A program made the translations under genes and the position numbers. From CAYQLT01 sp964418425 (GTDB taxonomy: Bacteria > Bacillota > Limnochordia > Limnochordales > Geochordaceae): a stretch of DNA of 64,000 nucleotides. Of this stretch, positions 17,528 through 24,660 are shown piece by piece; the first letter of the stretch is position 1; each line of letters opens with the position of its first letter. The notes below the pieces were generated by a model that searched no databases, had not been told where the DNA came from, and worked only from the letters and a program-made list of their open reading frames with translations. Location of the stretch: NCBI GenBank assembly GCA_964418425.1, contig CAYQLT010000002.1, positions 1 to 64,000 of the forward strand, in the 5' to 3' direction.

Positions 17528-17674
17528 GGCGGCGAAAACCGGCTTTTGTTCGCCAGGCGGCGCACCGATGGCGTGACCCCTCCCGCACAAGCCGACCGGG
17601 GGACGACCCGGGCCGGTAACCCTGGCTCCAACGCAAACCCGCCGGGCGGGGGGCGGGCTCCCGGACACAAAAAA

Positions 17675-17750
17675 TGGTGCGCTCGGGGAGAATTGAACTC
17701 CCGGCCTTCGGCTCCGCAGGCCGACGCTCTATCCGCTGAGCTACGAGCGC
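17675..17750 (-). tRNA. tRNA-Arg (anticodon GCG)
   Basis: A complete cloverleaf of 76 bases including the encoded CCA. Acceptor GCGCTCG/CGAGCGC, D-arm GCTC...GAGC, anticodon stem TCGGC/GCCGA around loop CTGCGGA, five-base variable loop, T-arm GGGAG-TTCAATT-CTCCC. The anticodon at 34-36 reads GCG, decoding CGC and CGU. Most bacteria use ACG here with inosine modification, so this is unusual. Confidence 0.93.
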
Positions 17751-17831
17751 GCCACAGCGCCCTCATTGTAGGCCTGCCGGGTTCGACCCGTCAAGCCGGC
17801 CCGCTCCGCCCCGATGCCCCGGGGCACGAGC

Positions 17832-19034
17832 CTACGCCGACCCGGCAGCGGCCAGCGCCGCCGACACCGCCTGGCCCCCATCGGCTCGCCAGCCTTGCTC
17901 CGAGAGGATCTGGGCCAGCGCTCCCAGCAGGGCCGCCACCCAGCGCACCCGGGCCGACTCGCCCATGGTGCCGATCCGCCAGACCCGCCCGCGCCAGTCC
18001 CCCAGGCCGCCGCCGATCTCTATGGCGTATTCCTCCAGCAGCCGGCGCCTTACCGCCGCCTCATCCACGCCGTCGGGCACCCAGACGGTGGTCAGGGTGG
18101 GAGCCCGCAGGGAGACCTCGTCCACCACCAGCCGCAGCCCCAGCGCCTCCAGCCCCGCCCAAAGGGCCCGGGCCGTCAGACGGTGGCGCCGGTAGCGCTC
18201 GGCCAGCCCCTCGTCCAGGGCCCGCCGCAATGCCCGGTGCAGCGCGTACATCATGTTGATGGGCGCCGTGTGATGGTACCGGCGCTCAGGTCCCCAGTAG
18301 CGAGCCAGCAGATCCAGGTCGAAATACCATGTGGGCCTGGGCGTGCGCCGCCTCTCCATGGCCAAGGCCGCCCGGGAGCTCAGGAACAGGGGTGCGAGCC
18401 CGGGCGGGCAGCCGAGGCACTTCTGGCTGCAGGAGTAGCAGGCATCGATGCCCACGGCCTCCACCTCCACGGGCACACCGCCCAGGGAGGTGACCGCGTC
18501 CACCAGCAGGAGGGCTCCGTGGCGCCGGGCCAGTTCCGCCAGGGGCCGCAAGGGCTGCAGAACCCCGGTGGAGGTCTCCGCGTGAACCACCGCCACCAGC
18601 TTCACGGGCCCCCCTTCGCCCATGGCCCGCTCCAGCTGAGCCGGCTCACACGCCCGCCCCCACTCCACCCTCACCACCTGAACCTCGGCGCCGGCCCGGC
18701 GGCACATTTCGGCGAGGCGCTCGCCGAAAAACCCGGCCACCACCGCCACCACCCGATCGCCGGGCTCCACCAGGTTGAGCACCGACGCCTCCATTCCGGC
18801 CGTCCCCGTTCCCGAGATGACCAGCGCCCGCCCCTCGCCGGCCCCGAACACCTGAGCGAGCCATCCGGCCACCTCGTCCATGACCCGCAAAAACCGCGGA
18901 TCGAGATGGCCCACAGTTGGGGCGCAAAGGGCCCGCAGCACCGACGGGTGCACCGGTGAAGGACCCGGCCCCATCAGCAAGGTTTCGTCCAGCGCTTCTA
19001 CCCCATCCGCCGCCCCCAGTGGGTCTGCCTTCAA
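17832..19034 (-). CDS. Class V aminotransferase (alanine-glyoxylate / serine-pyruvate type)
   Basis: 400 residues, PLP fold type I. LLMGPGPSPVHPSVL and VGHLDPRF at the N-terminus, ISGTGTAGMEASVLNLVEPGD, LVDAVTSLGGVPVEVEAVGIDACYSCSQKCLGCPPG with the Schiff-base lysine K205, and a C-terminal IGGGLGDWRGRVWRIGTMG that binds the substrate carboxylate. It probably transaminates glyoxylate or hydroxypyruvate with alanine or serine. The TTG start overlaps the stop of the upstream PspC gene (TTGA), so translation is likely coupled. Confidence 0.87.
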   Translation of the reverse strand: MKADPLGAADGVEALDETLLMGPGPSPVHPSVLRALCAPTVGHLDPRFLRVMDEVAGWLAQVFGAGEGRALVISGTGTAGMEASVLNLVEPGDRVVAVVAGFFGERLAEMCRRAGAEVQVVRVEWGRACEPAQLERAMGEGGPVKLVAVVHAETSTGVLQPLRPLAELARRHGALLLVDAVTSLGGVPVEVEAVGIDACYSCSQKCLGCPPGLAPLFLSSRAALAMERRRTPRPTWYFDLDLLARYWGPERRYHHTAPINMMYALHRALRRALDEGLAERYRRHRLTARALWAGLEALGLRLVVDEVSLRAPTLTTVWVPDGVDEAAVRRRLLEEYAIEIGGGLGDWRGRVWRIGTMGESARVRWVAALLGALAQILSEQGWRADGGQAVSAALAAAGSA

Positions 19035-19513
19035 CGCCTCCGTCTCCCTTCCTCATCCCGGCGGCCGCCGAGGAGCAAAACCGCGCCGGCCAGCACCAGC
19101 ACCGCCGGCCAAAGACGGCTCCACTGCGCCCACGCCAGCAACCCCAGGTTCACGACTAACAGGAGGCCTCCCACGGCCACCAGCAACAGCCCGGCTCCCT
19201 GACGACGGCGCTGGAGCAGCCGTCGCTCCCTCAAGGCTTCCCCTGCCTCCCAGCCGGCCCGGTATGCCGCCTCCCCCAGCTCTCTCAGGTTCTCCCGAAC
19301 CACCTGCGGTCCCGGCAGGCCAACGGCCCGCTCCGAAGGCATGAGCAGGGCCAGCACCAGGTACGCCACGATCCCGAGCCCCGAGTAAAACGCCAGCAGC
19401 AAAAACAGGAGCCGCACCAGCACAGGATCCACGTCGAAGTAGCGGGCGATCCCTGCGCAAACGCCCAGCAGAACCGCCCCTGACGACGTGCGGTGCAGCG
19501 GAACGGGCGCCAT
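19031..19513 (-). CDS. PspC-domain membrane protein
   Basis: About 160 residues. The N-terminal PspC domain reads PLHRTSSGAVLLGVCAGIARYFDVDPVLVRLLF, followed by the first membrane helix (LLLAFYSGLGIVAYLVLALLMP). A charged middle region follows, then two further helices at the C-terminus (LLLVAVGGLLLVVNLG and WPAVLVLAGAVLLLGG). PspC proteins sense or answer envelope stress. The ATG at 19513 has AGGAGG seven bases upstream, so the longer frame to 19612 is rejected. Confidence 0.88.
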   Translation of the reverse strand: MAPVPLHRTSSGAVLLGVCAGIARYFDVDPVLVRLLFLLLAFYSGLGIVAYLVLALLMPSERAVGLPGPQVVRENLRELGEAAYRAGWEAGEALRERRLLQRRRQGAGLLLVAVGGLLLVVNLGLLAWAQWSRLWPAVLVLAGAVLLLGGRRDEEGRRRR

Positions 19514-19656
19514 CTCGCCGCCTCCTGTGAACGAACCCAAAGGTCGTAGCCCCGATTGCCCGTTGCGCCCGCTCATTTCGTGACAGCCAGGCGAGGTTCC
19601 TGGCGTTGACATGCCGGGCGCTTCGCCGTAGGCTCGGTCACGGGGAGGCGGCCGCG

Positions 19657-20763
19657 TTGAGCAAGCAGTACTGGGTCGCCACGCTCAAAAAGGGCCAGGC
19701 GCTGGTGGATCTGTTCGCGGCCCAGGACAAATCCATCTCGCTGACGACCGACAACCGCCGGTACCTGCGGCTGCGGCTGGGGGACCGCACGGGGTGGGTG
19801 AGTGCCGTCGCATGGGAGAACCCCGACCAGCTGTACGCCGCCTTCGAAGATGGGGATGTCGTCAAGGTGATGGGCGAGGTGGAGGAGTTCCGGGGCCGGC
19901 TGCAGCTCAAGGTGAAGCAGCTGCGGCGAGCCCGCCCCGAGGACCGGGTGGACCCGACCGATTTCGTGGCCTCCTCCCGTTTTCCGCCCGGCGATCTCCT
20001 GGCCCGGCTGGACGAGCTGGTCGCCTCGGTGCAAAACCCCTGGCTTCGCAGGCTATTGGAGATCACAGTGGGACGGCAGGGGGCGGTGCGCCAGGCCTTC
20101 GCCCAGAGTTCGGCGGCCAAGGAGGTCCATCACGCTTACATCGGCGGGCTTCTCGAGCACGTCATCGAGATGGCGGCCCTGGGCCGGGTCTTATGCCAGC
20201 TTCACCCCGAGTACGCGGACCCCGACATGGTCACCACCGCCATCGTGTTCCACGACATCGGCAAGCTGCAGGAGTTCAGCCGCCAGGGCCACGGCTTCGT
20301 CCATACTCGGGAGGGCGAACTGCACGGCCACGTCTACATGGGTGCCCGGTGGCTGGAGCAGCAGGCGGCCCACATCGCCGGCTTTCCGCCCGACCTCCTG
20401 GAGGAGCTGGTGCACTGCATCCTCAGCCACCACGGTACCCCGGAGCGGGGCGCGGTCGTCTTGCCCCGCACCATGAACGCCTGGATCGTTCACCTGGCCG
20501 ACGACGCCAGCGCCAAGCTCAACCAGGTCCGGCGCCTGTACGAGCGGGCCGATCAGGGGGCAGGCTCGCCGGACGGCTGGAGTGAGTACGACCAGCGCCT
20601 GGGCATCCGGGCGTACACCGGCTTTCTCCAAGCCGACTACGAGGGCGACGAGCCGCTGGTGGGAGAGCTGTGGTCGGGCGAGCACCCGGCAGGCCCCCCG
20701 GCGCCACCCGCACCGCCCGTGCGGCCTGCCTCGGGTGTCACGCCCGCGCCCGCCGCAGGCTGA
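19657..20763 (+). CDS. yhaM: 3'-5' exoribonuclease YhaM type (OB fold plus HD domain)
   Basis: About 368 residues. An N-terminal OB-fold nucleic-acid binding part (TGWVSAVAWENPDQLYAAFEDGDVVKVMGEVEEFRGRLQLKV) is followed by an HD hydrolase domain: HHAYIGGLLEHVIEM, FHDIGKLQEFS and ILSHHG hold the metal ligands. This matches YhaM, a 3'-5' exonuclease acting on RNA and ssDNA. The C-terminus ends in a Pro/Ala-rich tail. TTG start with GGGGAGG eight bases upstream. It is divergent from the PspC gene. Confidence 0.87.
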   Translation: MSKQYWVATLKKGQALVDLFAAQDKSISLTTDNRRYLRLRLGDRTGWVSAVAWENPDQLYAAFEDGDVVKVMGEVEEFRGRLQLKVKQLRRARPEDRVDPTDFVASSRFPPGDLLARLDELVASVQNPWLRRLLEITVGRQGAVRQAFAQSSAAKEVHHAYIGGLLEHVIEMAALGRVLCQLHPEYADPDMVTTAIVFHDIGKLQEFSRQGHGFVHTREGELHGHVYMGARWLEQQAAHIAGFPPDLLEELVHCILSHHGTPERGAVVLPRTMNAWIVHLADDASAKLNQVRRLYERADQGAGSPDGWSEYDQRLGIRAYTGFLQADYEGDEPLVGELWSGEHPAGPPAPPAPPVRPASGVTPAPAAG

Positions 20764-20796
20764 GGGCCGGCGCCGTCCTGCCCGAAAGCCCCCGGC

Positions 20797-20937
20797 TCAG
20801 CGCTCGGGAAGCTGGTTCAGCAGTTCCCGGAGCAGGGCTACCTCCCGCTCCAGCCGGGCCTGGCGCCGACTGAGGGTGAACGTCAGCCCGAAAACCAGCG
20901 CCCAGGTGATCGCGTAAGCCGCCAGGAAGTATCCCAC
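20797..20937 (-). CDS. ccmD: CcmD-like heme exporter subunit
   Basis: 46 residues: one membrane helix (YFLAAYAITWALVFGLTFTL) then a basic amphipathic tail (SRRQARLEREVALLRELLNQL), the CcmD pattern. CcmD stabilises the CcmABC heme exporter and helps release heme-loaded CcmE. The GTG start has GGGGG nine bases upstream; a longer frame to 21006 is less likely. Last gene of the ccm operon. Confidence 0.75.
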   Translation of the reverse strand: MGYFLAAYAITWALVFGLTFTLSRRQARLEREVALLRELLNQLPER

Positions 20938-21028
20938 CGTCGGATCCCCCTTTGCCTGGCCGGCCGCAGGGCTTGCCGCCGGCCCGTCCCTTCGGGGTTG
21001 TCGCATCGCTCGGCTCTTCCGCCACCGC

Positions 21029-21757
21029 TCAAGCTCCGCGCAGTCTCGCCTTCACCCGCTCCAGCTCCCGTTGAAGGCGGCTCACCCCCACGCTCAACCG
21101 GAGCAGGTACGCATAGAGGGCGGTGAAGGCGGCCACGCTCACCAGGAGGGTCAGCAGCATCTCCGGAGCGATGCGGATATCGCCCGGCGCCAGCACCTGC
21201 GGGTGGATGGTACGCCACCAGCGCACGGACTCAAAGACCACCGGCACGTCCACAAACGCCACGATCCCGTACACGGCCGAGAACCGGGCCCGCCGCTCGT
21301 CGTCTTCCACGGCCTGGCGAAGCACCAGATACCCCAGGTACAAAAACCACAGCACCAGGGTGGTGGTGAGCCGGGGATCCCAGGTCCACCAGACGCCCCA
21401 CACGGGCCGAGCCCACAGGGGGCCCGTGGTGAGCACGATGGTGGTGAACAAAACCCCCACCTCGGCAGAGGCGGCCGCCACCGTGTCCAGCTCGGGCCGC
21501 CGCCTCCACAGGTAGGCGACGCTGGCCACAAAGACCACGAAAAACGCCAAAAAGGCGTTCCAGGCCGAGGCTACGTGGAAGTAGAAGATGCGCGACGGCC
21601 AGCCCATGGTCCGTTCGTTGGGCACCCAGAGGAACACCAGGTAGAGCGCGACGGCCATCAAGGCGCAGGCCACGCCTCCCAGAACCCCCGGCCCCCACCA
21701 CCACCGCCCTGCCGCAGCGGTGCCGGAAGGGGCTACCTCCACGTGCGGCTCCGCCAA
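21029..21757 (-). CDS. ccmC: Cytochrome c biogenesis heme exporter subunit CcmC
   Basis: 242 residues with six membrane helices. The heme-handling Trp-rich motif is visible as GVWWTWDPRLTTTLVLW, preceded by a periplasmic His loop near IFYFHVASAWNAF. CcmC presents heme for attachment to cytochromes c in System I. TTG start behind GAGGGGGG. It ends in a basic coiled tail (SRLQRELERVKARL). It follows ccmB and precedes ccmD. Confidence 0.9.
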   Translation of the reverse strand: MAEPHVEVAPSGTAAAGRWWWGPGVLGGVACALMAVALYLVFLWVPNERTMGWPSRIFYFHVASAWNAFLAFFVVFVASVAYLWRRRPELDTVAAASAEVGVLFTTIVLTTGPLWARPVWGVWWTWDPRLTTTLVLWFLYLGYLVLRQAVEDDERRARFSAVYGIVAFVDVPVVFESVRWWRTIHPQVLAPGDIRIAPEMLLTLLVSVAAFTALYAYLLRLSVGVSRLQRELERVKARLRGA

Positions 21758-21861
21758 ATGCCATCCCCCCTCGCCGGGCCCGGTGAGTCTCCCGTCCCGC
21801 CGGCTTCGGGCCGCCGTCTCTTTCGGCCCTGCCTCGCCTTGAGCCCCGTACGGCCCGGCAC

Positions 21862-22539
21862 TCAACCTTCCAGGAGGTACCGGAACAAAAGCGGCGGCAG
21901 CGCCAGCATCAGCACGTCGTAGGCCGCAAGGAGCTTGAGCCACACGGCCCACTCGGCCGCCGGCACCCCCGCCAGCACGGATCCGGTGGCCTCCACGGAA
22001 GCGATGGCCGCCGGGACGGCCACCGGGAGCAACAAGAGGGGTAGCAAAAGCTCGCTGGCCCGGGTACTGGCGGCCATGGCTGCCACCAGGGTTCCGACCG
22101 CCACGAACCCCAGGGTGCCCAACGCCACAACCCCCACCAGCCACCCCGTTCCGGGCCCCGGCGTGACCCGGAACAACGCGAACAACACCGGCAGACAGAC
22201 GGCCTCCACGGCTGCCGCAAACGCCAGGTTGGCCACCAGCTTGCCGGCAAAGACCGCCTCGGCCTCCACGGGGGACGCCAGAAGCCCCGAGAAGGTCTCG
22301 CCCGCCCGCTCCGAAGCCATGGACCGCCCCAGGCCGAGGATGCCCGAGAAGAAGACCGTCACCCACAAAACCCCCGGCAGCATGGCCCGGGCGTCCAGCC
22401 GGGTGGGATCGAAGGCGAAGCTGAAGGTGAGGATGGCCAGCAGGGCAAAAACCAGGGAAATGCCCGCCATCTCCCGGGTCCGAAGCTCAGCCCGAAGGTC
22501 TTTCCACAAGATGGCATACGCGGCGGCCCAAAAACTCAT
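21862..22539 (-). CDS. ccmB: Heme exporter membrane subunit CcmB
   Basis: 225 residues, six predicted membrane helices. The N-terminus AAAYAILWKDLRAELRTREM and VFFSGILGLGRSMASERAGETFSGLLASPV are the standard CcmB signatures. It pairs with CcmA as the ABC-type part of the heme-release machine. The start overlaps the ccmA stop (ATGA). Confidence 0.92.
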   Translation of the reverse strand: MSFWAAAYAILWKDLRAELRTREMAGISLVFALLAILTFSFAFDPTRLDARAMLPGVLWVTVFFSGILGLGRSMASERAGETFSGLLASPVEAEAVFAGKLVANLAFAAAVEAVCLPVLFALFRVTPGPGTGWLVGVVALGTLGFVAVGTLVAAMAASTRASELLLPLLLLPVAVPAAIASVEATGSVLAGVPAAEWAVWLKLLAAYDVLMLALPPLLFRYLLEG

Positions 22540-23291
22540 CCCCGCCGCCCCCCGTCCCGCACCCCGCCGGCTGCCAGACCGCCGGCGGCGTGAAGCACCT
22601 CCTCGATGCGCGCCAGGACGGCCCCCGTGTCGGCGCCGTCCGACCCCGGACCCGCCAACTCGGCCCGCACACGACCCCGGGCCAGCACCGCGAAGCGGTC
22701 CGCGAGGTGAAGCACCTCGTCGGGGCGGTGAGACACGATGAGCATGGTGCGGCCCCGAGATTTCAGCTCGGCCAGCATCTCACCCACCAGCCGTACCCCG
22801 CCGGAGTCCAGACCCGTAAACGGCTCATCCAACAGGAGAACCTCGGGGTCGTGCAGCAGCACCCGGGCGATGGCCAGACGCTGAACCATCCCGCGCGAGT
22901 AGGTGCGGACGGGGTCCGCGGCAAACAGCAAAAGCCCCATGCGTGCCAGAAGCTGCCGAACCCGCCCGGTGGCCTCCTTTAAGCCGTACACCCGGGCCCA
23001 AAAGCGCAGGTTTTCCTCGCCGCTGAGGCTGTCGTAAAGAAACGGCCGATGGGCAAGCCAGCCCACCCGCCGGCGCACCCAGGCCGGCGCCGTATGGGGC
23101 CGATAGCCCATCACCCGCGCCTCGCCCGCATCCAGGCGCGTCAACCCTGCCAGCACCCGCAACAGGGTGCTCTTGCCGGCCCCGTTGGGTCCGAAGAGGG
23201 CCACCGCGCTGCCCGCCCTCACCGTCAGGTCAACCCCTGTGAGGACGGGGCGCCCTCCCAACGCCTTGACGGCCCCGAAAACCTCAATCAC
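22536..23291 (-). CDS. ccmA: Heme exporter ATPase CcmA
   Basis: 251-residue ABC ATPase. Walker A GPNGAGKST at 34-42, signature YSRGMVQRLAIARVLL, Walker B EVLLLDEP, D-loop GLDSGG and the H-loop His in IVSHRP. It drives release of heme-loaded CcmE in System I. Both ends overlap neighbours (ATGA at each junction), so it is part of a tight operon with the upstream unknown membrane protein and ccmB. Confidence 0.92.
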   Translation of the reverse strand: MIEVFGAVKALGGRPVLTGVDLTVRAGSAVALFGPNGAGKSTLLRVLAGLTRLDAGEARVMGYRPHTAPAWVRRRVGWLAHRPFLYDSLSGEENLRFWARVYGLKEATGRVRQLLARMGLLLFAADPVRTYSRGMVQRLAIARVLLHDPEVLLLDEPFTGLDSGGVRLVGEMLAELKSRGRTMLIVSHRPDEVLHLADRFAVLARGRVRAELAGPGSDGADTGAVLARIEEVLHAAGGLAAGGVRDGGRRG

Positions 23292-24310
23292 GTGGCGGCT
23301 CCGCCGGGCCGGCCCCCGTCGGCCCCCGCGACCCCGGGCGCCGCCGGCCCCTCCGTCGCCTCGATCCAGCGGGCCAGGCGAGCCAGAGCTTCCTGGCGAC
23401 GCTGCCGGTAGCGTGCCTCTTCCAGATATCCTGCGGCAAACTCAGCGTCCAGGGCCAGCACCTCGTCGGCCAGGCGGTCTCGTATGCGGCTCGATACGGC
23501 CGGCCGCACCTGCTCCGGCCGGCCCCGTCTTCGCCATACCGCCAACGCCGCCAGCGCGCCGGCGATGCCCGCGGCCGCCGCCGTGCCCGCCAGCACGGCG
23601 ACCCGCACCTCGCCCGGGCCCGTGCGCGTCCCCCGCAGCCCCACCGTCAGGGCCACCGCGGCCCCCGGCCCCAGGCCCTCCCGCACGTAGGTCTGATAAG
23701 GGGTGCCGTCCAGCTCCAACTCACCGGTGGCCTCGGCCCCGGTCACCCCCACGCTCAGGTCCGGGTGCACCATCAGGATGAGCACCTCTACCGGATACGG
23801 GCGAAGCAGCAACCACGGCTCGCCCCGCTCCCGCCGCCCCACCCGGTAGGCCACGGCCACGGTAACCGAATCGCCGCCCTGGCCGGCAAGCTCGCCCGAC
23901 AGGAAGTCAGGGCCTGCGGTCTGGCTTTCCGCAACCAGCCCCTCCAGCACCCGCAGCCCCTCGTAGCCTGCCACCAGGGGAAGGGTGAAACGTATCGGCC
24001 CCGCCGCCGGGCCGACCCGCTCCAGGCGCACCACGTCCAGCACCTCAAACCCGCCCGAGCCTCCGGGTCCGGAGGGCCGGATCACGAGGTGCTCCATGCG
24101 AGCGTGAAATCCGCCCGCCTGCGGGTCCACCGGCGGATCGGCAACCCCTGCCAAAACCGCGGGGCCAAAACCACCCAGCCAGGCCAGCAGCCCCAGCACG
24201 GCCGCTCCCCGGCCGAGCTTTCTCGCCTGTCGCAACCGGCGGGCCCACCCCCCATCCGCCGGCTCCGCCCCGTCCGGCACGAGCCGCCCCGGTGACCCGG
24301 GCGGCCCCAC
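23288..24310 (-). CDS. Bitopic membrane protein leading the ccm operon (unknown)
   Basis: 340 residues, not recognised. A hydrophobic segment near 33-57 (signal or first helix), a beta-rich extracytoplasmic domain of about 170 residues without Cys, a second helix near 237-263, then a charged helical cytoplasmic tail (DRLADEVLALDAEFAAGYLEEARYR and onward). The ATGA overlap with ccmA ties it to heme export or cytochrome c maturation. It lacks the CcmE heme-binding His motif and the CcmH CxxC. It may be a carboxypeptidase-regulatory-like or chaperone-type partner; that is only a guess. Confidence 0.6.
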   Translation of the reverse strand: MGPPGSPGRLVPDGAEPADGGWARRLRQARKLGRGAAVLGLLAWLGGFGPAVLAGVADPPVDPQAGGFHARMEHLVIRPSGPGGSGGFEVLDVVRLERVGPAAGPIRFTLPLVAGYEGLRVLEGLVAESQTAGPDFLSGELAGQGGDSVTVAVAYRVGRRERGEPWLLLRPYPVEVLILMVHPDLSVGVTGAEATGELELDGTPYQTYVREGLGPGAAVALTVGLRGTRTGPGEVRVAVLAGTAAAAGIAGALAALAVWRRRGRPEQVRPAVSSRIRDRLADEVLALDAEFAAGYLEEARYRQRRQEALARLARWIEATEGPAAPGVAGADGGRPGGAAT

Positions 24311-24660
24311 GGGATCGGGCCCGGCCCCGTCCCAATTATAGAGGGGGGCCCCCCACCCGGCAATGAACGTGCCGAATCCTGGGGCACACAGAAGGGAAAA
24401 AGGGCCTTACGCAGAATGGACCTTTTACCGTATCATATAAGTGTAGCGGCCCTGCCAAGGGCGAGTGCGCCTGGAAGCGGCCCTGACCGCCCGCCTCGCA
24501 CCTTACAAGGCAACGTCTCCTTGGTTCTTCCCTTCTCGCCCCCTGTTCGCGCCTCTCCGAGGTCCTGGCGTATGTTTGGCCGGTTCGACCCGTCGCACCG
24601 GGAAGGCCGGCCTGTACCCGTTGGGGAGATTTCCGACCCCCGTTTAGGAGGTCAGGCAAG
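24311..24660. other. Leader region upstream of prkA
   Basis: 350 bases without a gene. It holds an AT-rich island around 24414-24441, the only one nearby, likely the prkA promoter, giving a leader of about 210 bases. No riboswitch or strong hairpin was recognised. The region ends with the ribosome site AGGAGGTC, which is repeated almost exactly before spoVR. Confidence 0.55.
24414..24441 (+). promoter_or_regulatory. Candidate sporulation (sigma-E-like) promoter of prkA
   Basis: GAATGGA at 24414-24420 and CATATAAG at 24434-24441, 13 bases apart, resemble the sigma-E pattern (GMATATT, CATACAAT) at 4 of 7 and 6 of 8 positions. In Bacillus prkA, yhbH and spoVR are mother-cell genes. A sigma-A reading with TATCAT at 24431 is possible. 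Confidence 0.35.

Noticed and set aside
17314..17766. Minus-strand frame running through the tRNA-Arg gene
   Set aside because: It overlaps the tRNA and DUF501 in another frame; not a gene.
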